Positions 1-4,979 of a stretch of 6,740 nucleotides of DNA are shown piece by piece. The translations under genes and the position numbers were made by a program. The DNA comes from Sphingomonadales bacterium. GTDB taxonomy: Bacteria > Pseudomonadota > Alphaproteobacteria > Sphingomonadales > Sphingomonadaceae. The stretch lies in assembly GCA_013298745.1 (NCBI GenBank), contig JAAFIT010000139.1:1-6740 (forward strand). The letters run 5' to 3'. Each line of letters opens with the position of its first letter. Within the stretch, counting starts at the first letter, position 1. The notes below the pieces were generated by a model that had not been told where the DNA came from, did no database searches, and saw nothing but the letters and a program-made list of their open reading frames with translations.

Positions 1-121
1 CGATGATGGCGATCTTGGCGCCGGGCAGGAACGACAAGGTGATGTCCTTGAACGCCGGCTTGTTGGCACCGGGATAGGTCTTGGACAGACCCTTCATGAC
101 ATAGGCGTATTGATAGGCCAC
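1..121 (-). CDS. ettA: EttA-type ABC-F protein, N-terminal 40 residues (cut by window edge)
   Basis: EttA is a cytoplasmic ABC-F ATPase that binds the ribosomal E site and tunes translation to the ATP/ADP ratio. Only the first 40 codons lie in the window. The peptide opens with AYQYAYVMKGLSK and continues with TYPG, then FKDITLSFLPGAKIAII, which leads into the first Walker A. This is the typical start of the EttA/YjjK group: a short strand, a lysine-rich turn, then the 'SF-PGAKI' strand. The start taken is GTG at 121-119, because no in-frame ATG lies just upstream and the next Met (residue 9) would remove the conserved first strand. No clear Shine-Dalgarno is present, only a weak C/G-rich stretch. 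The gene lies 82 bases downstream of the secreted-protein gene on the same strand. The assignment rests on the N-terminus alone; another ABC-F subgroup is possible but less likely. Confidence 0.8.
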   Translation of the reverse strand, partial: MAYQYAYVMKGLSKTYPGANKPAFKDITLSFLPGAKIAII

Positions 122-154
122 GGACGGGGGCTTTCGAATTGGGATGGAAGGATG

Positions 155-174
155 CGTCGCCTCTAGCAGCGACG
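155..174 (-). terminator. Small stem-loop between the secreted-protein gene and ettA, possible weak terminator
   Basis: CGTCGC (155-160) and GCGACG (169-174) are perfect 6-base inverted arms around an 8-base loop. The loop begins 36 bases after the stop codon of the cysteine-rich protein gene in the direction of transcription. No run of T follows, so it would not be a classic Rho-independent terminator. It may be a weak terminator, an RNA processing site, or chance in GC-rich DNA. Confidence 0.25.
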
Positions 175-203
175 GCCCACCAATTCAAACGGCCCGGCGC
201 GGT

Positions 204-902
204 TCAGGGGCAGTTGCGCGGCGGCGTGCTGCCGGGAGACGTGCCGCCAAGCGGCGGGCACTTTGATATATTCGGCGGTTTGGGGCAGGACCGGGCGAAG
301 TTGAGGGTGCGGGTAACCGGTGGCCGACCCGGAAGGCCAATCGAGAATACCGCGCTTTGCGGCGTTTCGGCGGTTGTCGTCAGCTGCATCAACCGACAAT
401 CGGGGCCGAGACAGCGCTGTTCGACCGGGCTGTCTGCCGCCCTGGCCGGCAGCGGATCGACAAGGCGCATCATGGTGGTGCCCGTTGTCGGCGCGAGGGT
501 GACGACCACATCATCGAACCCGACGCCGCGACCACGAATGGGGATGTTGTTGACGCGCGTCGCACACTGGCCGGCAATCGGCCGGGCCAGCTTGTCGATC
601 ATCGAGACCGACCCGAACGGCAACCCGGCATAGCATTCGGCCTGCGGATTGCCCTGGACCATTGTTGGAAGCGCCCTGACGCAGCGGGGCGGACCATTGC
701 TGGTGACGAGCTGCGAACCTGCCGGGCAGGACATCGAGCCGTTCAAGGCGATTTGGGGGGGGCCGATCACTTGTGCACCGCCATTGGGATTGGGGACCAG
801 GCCGGTCTGGGGAAGCACTGCACATGGACTGTTCTGGGCCGCCGCAGGAGACGCCAACCCGATGACGGCGATGCCGACGGCCACAAAGAGGATATGACGC
901 AT
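204..902 (-). CDS. Secreted cysteine- and proline-rich protein of unknown function (232 aa)
   Basis: I do not recognise the family. The protein begins with a clear signal peptide: MRH, a hydrophobic core at about residues 4-17, then S-P-A-A-A followed by Q, with likely cleavage after Ala22. The mature part of about 210 residues has no membrane segment and holds ten cysteines (27, 59, 74, 90, 113, 164, 169, 206, 215, 231). The even number and the export signal suggest disulfides formed in the periplasm. Cys164 and Cys169 form a CLGPDC pair. The last 30 residues are rich in Pro, Gly and Cys. There is no lipobox, so it is soluble or secreted rather than a lipoprotein. The start at 902 is preferred over an in-frame ATG at 935, since GGGGGAGG lies 5 bases ahead of 902 and the signal peptide starts there. 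It probably has its own promoter and is transcribed towards ettA. Confidence 0.72.
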   Translation of the reverse strand: MRHILFVAVGIAVIGLASPAAAQNSPCAVLPQTGLVPNPNGGAQVIGPPQIALNGSMSCPAGSQLVTSNGPPRCVRALPTMVQGNPQAECYAGLPFGSVSMIDKLARPIAGQCATRVNNIPIRGRGVGFDDVVVTLAPTTGTTMMRLVDPLPARAADSPVEQRCLGPDCRLMQLTTTAETPQSAVFSIGLPGRPPVTRTLNFARSCPKPPNISKCPPLGGTSPGSTPPRNCP

Positions 903-907
903 GACAA

Positions 908-915
908 CCTCCCCC
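908..915 (-). promoter_or_regulatory. Strong ribosome binding site that fixes the start of the secreted-protein gene
   Basis: On the minus strand GGGGGAGG is followed by TTGTC and then ATG at 902. This near-perfect Shine-Dalgarno with a 5-base spacer decides between the start at 902 and the longer reading frame from 935. It is the strongest ribosome binding site in the window. Confidence 0.75.
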
Positions 916-933
916 AAAAGATCGCTCGCACCC

Positions 934-961
934 ATATTATGCCCGCAGCAGGCAAAGGCAA
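934..961 (-). promoter_or_regulatory. Candidate promoter of the secreted-protein gene
   Basis: On the minus strand a TTGCCT box (961-956) is followed after 16 bases by TAATAT (939-934), overlapping CATAAT. This gives a sigma-70-like pair with a predicted start near 927 and a leader of about 25 bases to the ATG at 902. It fits in the 66-base gap after the CDF gene. The match is partial (4 of 6 at each box), so this is a suggestion only. Confidence 0.33.
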
Positions 962-968
962 TATCGCG

Positions 969-1901
969 TCAGACCAGATCAGGATCGCCCGTAAAGACGA
1001 TGGTCAGCCATTGTTCGGGGCCGGTGCCGCCGAGTTCATCGGCGATCTCGTGGCGAATGGCATCGAAGTCACCGACGCTGCCCACCCGATCACCCGGCAC
1101 AAGGAACGCGATCTCGATGAAGCGCGCCCGGCCGACTTCGACGGCATAGCTTTTGAAGCTGATGAAGCCGTGCTTCGCCACCGCCGCTGCGGCGGCTGCC
1201 TGCACATCACCGTCCATTTCCTTCGACGTTATCAGGAAAATCTCGGCAAAGGCCTGGCGCGCGGTGCGCAGCGGCGCCAGCACCACCGCGGGCGCCAGCA
1301 CCGCCAGCACGGCGGGATCGACATAGGGTGTCAGATATTCGAATGGCGTACCCTTGATGAGCATGGCGCCACCAAAGGCGATGAGCAGCGCCAGCGTGAT
1401 GACGCCGGAGATCAGCCAGCTCTGCACCTCGAGCCCGATAAGTTCGGATTCGATGCGTTCATTGGCGCGGCGGAGATAGAAGACCATTGAAAAGCAGATC
1501 GCCGCGACGACCGCGGCATAGACCACCCCCATGTCGAAGCGCAGCGCATGGCCGCCGGTCATCAATCCCTGCACGGCATTGAGAAACGCATAGCCGCACA
1601 GCAGCACCAGCACCGAGGAATTGAGCGCCAGCACCAGCGGTTCCAGATGCCAATAGCCATATTGAAAGCGGTGATTGCCTTCGGACGCCAGCAACCTTGC
1701 GACAACCAGCGTCACCACCGTCACCACCGCATCGATGCTGGAGAACAGGCCGTCAAAGACGATCGACATCGACCCCGACAACAGACCGATGACGACCCCG
1801 GCAGCGGCGATGACAATGGTCGCGGCGATGGAGAGCTGCAGCAGCCCGGCTTCGAGCTGGCTGCGCAGCGCCGTAACGATGCGGACGCGCTGCTGGCTCA
1901 T
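969..1901 (-). CDS. Cation diffusion facilitator (CDF) family transporter, atypical metal site
   Basis: CDF proteins are inner-membrane antiporters that export divalent metals such as Zn2+, Fe2+ or Mn2+ in exchange for protons. This 310-residue protein has the usual plan: a short cytoplasmic N-terminus, six likely membrane segments (about 22-42, 45-70, 88-112, 123-143, 160-182, 195-213) and a soluble C-terminal domain (about 225-310). Family signatures are GLLSGSMSIVFDGLFSSID at the start of segment 2 and FQYGYWHLEP before segment 3. The usual DxxxD of segment 2 is here D50-GLF-S54, with another Asp at 57. The usual HxxxD of segment 5 is replaced by S161-WLI-S165. The canonical transport site is therefore incomplete and the substrate cannot be named. 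The ATG at 1901 has no Shine-Dalgarno. It lies 51 bases after the TSUP gene on the same strand, so it is probably expressed from that transcript. Length is normal for the family. Confidence 0.85.
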   Translation of the reverse strand: MSQQRVRIVTALRSQLEAGLLQLSIAATIVIAAAGVVIGLLSGSMSIVFDGLFSSIDAVVTVVTLVVARLLASEGNHRFQYGYWHLEPLVLALNSSVLVLLCGYAFLNAVQGLMTGGHALRFDMGVVYAAVVAAICFSMVFYLRRANERIESELIGLEVQSWLISGVITLALLIAFGGAMLIKGTPFEYLTPYVDPAVLAVLAPAVVLAPLRTARQAFAEIFLITSKEMDGDVQAAAAAAVAKHGFISFKSYAVEVGRARFIEIAFLVPGDRVGSVGDFDAIRHEIADELGGTGPEQWLTIVFTGDPDLV

Positions 1902-1952
1902 CGGAGTGTGACCATGACCATGGCTGCTATCGGCGACACCCGCCGCCTGCTG

Positions 1953-2810
1953 TCAAGCCGGTTCAGGGCGTCGCGATGCCGCCCGCAGCATGACGACGCC
2001 GGTGTAGATCACCACTGCTACGACCACCCAACGCAGCGTCGCCAGCGGCAATGACTTGACGATATACGCCGCCACCAGCACCGCCGGAATTCCGCCGATT
2101 GCCAGCGACAGCGCCAGTTTCAAATCGATGCGATCGGACTTGATGAAGCGCAGCGCACTCGCCGGCATCATCAACGCTCCGGCGCCGGCCATGATCGGGA
2201 ACACCGCGATCGGGTTCAGCCCCATCAGGCTGAACATCGCCAGCAATGGCGCGTAAAAACCGATGCCGACCGTCATCAGCGCGCCGGTGACAAAGGCGCC
2301 GACGAGCGCCGCCGCGAAGAGCAACGGCGGCAGGCTGCGGGCATCGCCGCCGGCGGGCATCAGGCCAAGATTGGCAGCGGCAAAAAATCCCCCTGCGAGC
2401 AGCAGCGCGATGCCGACGCTGATCTGGATGGTGCGCACCGGCAGCCGCAGCGCGATCGGCGCCCCGGCCAGTGCACCGGCCACCGAGGCCGCAATGGAGG
2501 CAACGAGCAGCACCGGATCAACTTCGACCAACGTGATATAGATCAGCGCCTGGGCAATCGTCGGCAGCGCATGTCCGCTGATCAGCACACCGGGAATATG
2601 GCTGTCGGGAACCAGCTTGCGCAGCTTGATCCACGCCGTCGATGGCGCGAACGAGCCGATTCCGAGCGTATCGAAGAAATTGGTGACGGCGCCCAGCAAG
2701 ACGCCTTCGCCCCGCAACCCGAATGCGTCGCGGCGAACGGCCGTGCGGACCAGAATGACGGTATAGACCACCGCCGTGACCGCCAGCACCAGAAGAAGAA
2801 TCTTGACCAA
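1953..2810 (-). CDS. TauE/SafE (TSUP) family permease
   Basis: TSUP permeases are inner-membrane carriers linked to export or uptake of sulfite, sulfoacetate, thiosulfate and other small organic anions. The 285-residue product is hydrophobic throughout, with about eight segments, and shows the internal duplication of the family. The first half has GAVTNFFDTLGIGSFAPSTAW (40-60, in two parts: G40-F46 and D47-W60). The second half has the matching GALMTVGIGFYAP (176-188), followed by LNPIAVFPIM (198-207) and FIKSD (222-226). The start is TTG at 2810-2808, with GGGGG 4 bases upstream and no ATG nearby; GTG at codon 8 or 14 is possible but has no ribosome binding site. The start lies inside a stem-loop (2809-2845), which suggests controlled translation. 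It is the first gene of a likely pair with the downstream CDF gene and is divergent from the M28 peptidase gene. The substrate is unknown. Confidence 0.87.
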   Translation of the reverse strand: MVKILLLVLAVTAVVYTVILVRTAVRRDAFGLRGEGVLLGAVTNFFDTLGIGSFAPSTAWIKLRKLVPDSHIPGVLISGHALPTIAQALIYITLVEVDPVLLVASIAASVAGALAGAPIALRLPVRTIQISVGIALLLAGGFFAAANLGLMPAGGDARSLPPLLFAAALVGAFVTGALMTVGIGFYAPLLAMFSLMGLNPIAVFPIMAGAGALMMPASALRFIKSDRIDLKLALSLAIGGIPAVLVAAYIVKSLPLATLRWVVVAVVIYTGVVMLRAASRRPEPA

Positions 2811-2845
2811 ATTGCCCCCGATGCTTCGAACCTAGCAGGCAATTT
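2809..2845 (-). promoter_or_regulatory. Inverted repeat and mRNA stem-loop covering the TSUP start codon
   Basis: AAATTGCC (2809-2816 on plus) and GGCAATTT (2838-2845) are perfect 8-base inverted arms 21 bases apart. Inside them TGCT (2822-2825) and AGCA (2834-2837) pair as well. In the minus-strand RNA this makes a 12-base-pair stem with one 5-base bulge (UCGGG) and an 8-base loop. The 3' arm holds the first two bases of the TTG start, and the GGGGG ribosome binding site is split between bulge and stem. It could limit translation of the permease, or be a DNA operator with TTCGAA near its centre. Confidence 0.45.
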
Positions 2846-2857
2846 CGCGCCTGTCCC

Positions 2858-2882
2858 CCGCTTGCTTGCGGCCCGCAAGCGG
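2858..2882 (+). promoter_or_regulatory. Dyad-symmetric site in the divergent region, candidate operator
   Basis: CCGCTTGC (2858-2865) and GCAAGCGG (2875-2882) are perfect 8-base inverted arms. A second register, GCTTGCG (2864-2870) with CGCAAGC (2874-2880), gives 7-base arms around a 3-base centre. The two registers arise from a CTTG repeat. The 17-base dyad has the size of a dimeric repressor site, and it lies between the proposed -35 and -10 boxes of the M28 gene. No regulator gene is visible nearby. If transcribed, it would instead be a short hairpin. Confidence 0.35.
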
Positions 2883-2889
2883 CTATGAC
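2862..2889 (+). promoter_or_regulatory. Candidate promoter of the M28 peptidase gene
   Basis: TTGCTT (2862-2867) and TATGAC (2884-2889) are spaced by 16 bases, giving a start near 2896 and a leader of about 24 bases before the ATG at 2920. The boxes match the sigma-70 consensus at 3 and 4 of 6 positions, so support is weak. The position relative to the dyad and the start codon is what favours it. Confidence 0.28.
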
Positions 2890-2919
2890 CAAAGCGCCTT
2901 TCACCATCAGGATTTGCCC

Positions 2920-4281
2920 ATGCGCCGCCCGTTGATCGCTGCCCTGTTGCTCGCCAGCGTCGCCGCCCCCGCCTCGGCGGCAACGCGCGTCGAACACGCC
3001 GCCGTGGTGCGCGACGCTGCGCTGGCGAAATCCGAAGCCTATCCGATCCTCGAAGACCTGACGACAACCGTCGGCCAGCGCATGGCCGGCACGCCGGCCG
3101 AAGCCAGGGCGCGCGATTGGGCCGTCAAGGCCATGCAGAATGCCGGCCTTGCCAATATCAAGACCGAGCCCTTCCCACTGAAGGTCTGGATTCGCGGCGC
3201 CGAAAGCGCCGAGATCGTCGGCAGCCACCCGCAAAAGCTTGCCGTCGCCGCGCTCGGCTACAGCGGCGCAACGCCGGCCGAGGGGATCACCGCGCCGGTC
3301 GTGTATTTCGCCGATTACAAGGCGCTGGAGGACGCAGCACCCGGCAGCCTGGCCGGCAAGATCGCCTTTATCGACCATCGCATGATGCGGACCCAGGACG
3401 GTTCGAGCTATGGCACCAACGGCCCAGTGCGACGCTCCGGCCCGGCGCTGGCGCAATCGAAGGGCGCCGCTGCTGTGCTGATCCGCAGCCTTGGCACCGA
3501 CAGCCATCGCAACCCGCACACCGGCGGCACCGTGGCGACGCCGGGCACCGATCCGATCCCGTCGCTGGCACTGTCGCTGCCCGATGCCGAACAACTGGCG
3601 CGTCTGGTGCAGCGCGGCCCCGTGACGCTCAAGCTGGTATCGACGCCACGCACCGAAATGGGCACGTCCGCCAATGTCAGCGGCGAGATTCCCGGCAGCG
3701 CGGCGAACGAAATCGTCGTCATCGGCGGGCATCTTGATAGCTGGGACCTCGGCAATGGCGTCATCGATGATGGCGCCGGCGTCGCCATCACGCTGGCCGC
3801 CGCCAAGGCGATCAAGGATGCCGGCGTGAAGCCGCGGCGCACCATCCGCGTCGTCTTCTGGGGGGCAGAGGAACTCGGACTGCTTGGTGCCGCTGCCTAT
3901 GCCGAGGCACACAAGGCCGAGAACATCGTCATGGCCGCCGAGAGCGATTCGGGCGCCGATCGCATCTATCGCGTGTCATCAAAGGTGTCCGAAGCCGGAC
4001 TGCCGCTCATTGCCGAGATCACCCGCACGCTGGCGCCGCTCGGCATCGCGCCGACACGCGACAACAACGCCGGTGGTGGCCCCGATGTCGGCGCCCTGGG
4101 GCGACAGGGCGCCGGCATCCTGGAACTCGAGCAGGACATGAGTCGCTATTTCGACCTGCACCACACCCCCGACGACACGCTCGACAAGATCGATCGCGCC
4201 CAGCTCGATCAGAACACCGCCGCCTGGGCGGCCGCGACCTGGCTGGCGGCGAGCGACGATCGGCCGCTCAGGACGAAGTAA
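2920..4281 (+). CDS. Exported M28 family zinc metallopeptidase, PGCP/carboxypeptidase Q-like
   Basis: This is a two-zinc exopeptidase that releases terminal amino acids from peptides, probably in the periplasm or outside the cell. The 453-residue protein starts with a signal peptide (MRRPL, hydrophobic core, A-S-A at 18-20, cleavage after Ala20). A protease-associated (PA) insert spans roughly 115-245 and the catalytic domain about 255-445. All zinc and catalytic residues can be placed: H271 and D273 in GGHLDSWDLG, bridging D283 in VIDDGAG, E317/E318 in WGAEELGL, D343 in ESDSGAD and H415 in HHTPDDT. The HLDSWDLG-N-G, ESDSG and HHT--DT segments resemble animal carboxypeptidase Q (PGCP) more than the short bacterial aminopeptidases. 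The ATG at 2920 is chosen over an in-frame ATG at 2866, because AGGA lies 7 bases ahead of it and the signal peptide begins there. The gene is alone on the plus strand, diverges from the TSUP gene and ends 6 bases from the opposing DUF2490 gene. Confidence 0.93.
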   Translation: MRRPLIAALLLASVAAPASAATRVEHAAVVRDAALAKSEAYPILEDLTTTVGQRMAGTPAEARARDWAVKAMQNAGLANIKTEPFPLKVWIRGAESAEIVGSHPQKLAVAALGYSGATPAEGITAPVVYFADYKALEDAAPGSLAGKIAFIDHRMMRTQDGSSYGTNGPVRRSGPALAQSKGAAAVLIRSLGTDSHRNPHTGGTVATPGTDPIPSLALSLPDAEQLARLVQRGPVTLKLVSTPRTEMGTSANVSGEIPGSAANEIVVIGGHLDSWDLGNGVIDDGAGVAITLAAAKAIKDAGVKPRRTIRVVFWGAEELGLLGAAAYAEAHKAENIVMAAESDSGADRIYRVSSKVSEAGLPLIAEITRTLAPLGIAPTRDNNAGGGPDVGALGRQGAGILELEQDMSRYFDLHHTPDDTLDKIDRAQLDQNTAAWAAATWLAASDDRPLRTK

Positions 4282-4287
4282 TGCGGC

Positions 4288-4977
4288 TCAATCACCCAGC
4301 CGATAGCTGAGCAGCAGATTGCCGACGTGATTGATCCGATCGGCACCCGGTCGGCGATCGATCTGCGCCATATAGCCGGCTTCCAGATTGATGCGCGGGC
4401 TGATCGGGACCAGCGCGCCGATGAAGTTGCGAAACTGCACGGTGTTGCGGCGCTGGCCCCAGTCGGTATCGTTGAGCGGCACCAGCGCTTCGCTCCACAG
4501 CAACGGCCCGGCGCTGCCGCGGCCCTTCATCGGCAGTTGCAGCCGCAGCATGGCTCGCGCCCGCCAGCCGAGATCCTGCGCGTCGACAATGCTGCGTTGT
4601 TCGAGCCGCAACCGCGTCAGCAGAATCAGGCGTTCCGGATCGCGGTGAATGGGAAACAGCAATTGCTGCCACATCCGGTGCTCGTCGCTGCGGACGCCGG
4701 GAGCAGGATCGTTGCGCTGATAATGATAACCGGCAAGCACGGTGAAATCGGGGGCCAGACGCACGCCGAAGCCGGCCCGCACGATCATCTGCGTCATCCG
4801 CGACACGTCATTGCCAAACCGTGGCTGATATTCGAGATGAACCATCGGCTGCACGCCGGCACCCGGCGTGATCGGCCCGGCGGCAAGCATCGTCGTCCAG
4901 AGCTGCACATCATCGGCGCGCGCTGCCGCTGGCAGCGCTGCGGCGAGCAGCGCCAGCGTGAGGCCGCGCAATGCCAC
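4288..4977 (-). CDS. DUF2490 family protein, likely outer-membrane beta-barrel
   Basis: DUF2490 proteins are predicted outer-membrane or periplasmic beta-rich proteins with no assigned reaction. The 229-residue product has a signal peptide (hydrophobic run at about 6-16, A-A-R-A at 18-21, cleavage after Ala21 before D-D). Next comes the family opening VQLWTTMLAAG. Alternating strands follow that fit a barrel: MVHLEYQPRFG, VRAGFGVRLAPDFTVLAGYHY, LLTRLRLEQRS, WRARAMLRLQLPM, WSEALVPLND, TVQFRNFIGALVP, INLEAGYMAQID and a last strand NLLLSYRL near the C-terminus. The start is GTG at 4977, directly before the signal peptide. It lies 2 bases beyond the TAG of the ATPase gene, so translation is probably coupled to it; the ribosome binding site is weak. 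A longer open frame reaches into the ATPase gene but its peptide is Arg/Cys-rich nonsense. The gene ends 6 bases from the stop of the opposing M28 gene, leaving no room for a separate terminator. Confidence 0.85.
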   Translation of the reverse strand: MALRGLTLALLAAALPAAARADDVQLWTTMLAAGPITPGAGVQPMVHLEYQPRFGNDVSRMTQMIVRAGFGVRLAPDFTVLAGYHYQRNDPAPGVRSDEHRMWQQLLFPIHRDPERLILLTRLRLEQRSIVDAQDLGWRARAMLRLQLPMKGRGSAGPLLWSEALVPLNDTDWGQRRNTVQFRNFIGALVPISPRINLEAGYMAQIDRRPGADRINHVGNLLLSYRLGD

Positions 4978-4979
4978 CG

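Noticed and set aside
357..1490. A 377-codon open frame on the plus strand across the secreted-protein and CDF genes
   Set aside because: It spans two minus-strand genes and the gap between them. The product is His/Arg/Gln/Asp-rich without signature or signal peptide.
2866..2919. Earlier in-frame ATG for the M28 peptidase
   Set aside because: It would put 18 residues ahead of a good signal peptide and has no ribosome binding site, whereas 2920 has AGGA 7 bases upstream.
2518..3912. A 464-codon open frame on the minus strand opposite the M28 gene and running into the TSUP gene
   Set aside because: It is antisense to the catalytic domain of the peptidase and out of frame with the TSUP permease. 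Its Arg/Gly/Ala-rich product is typical of a shadow frame.
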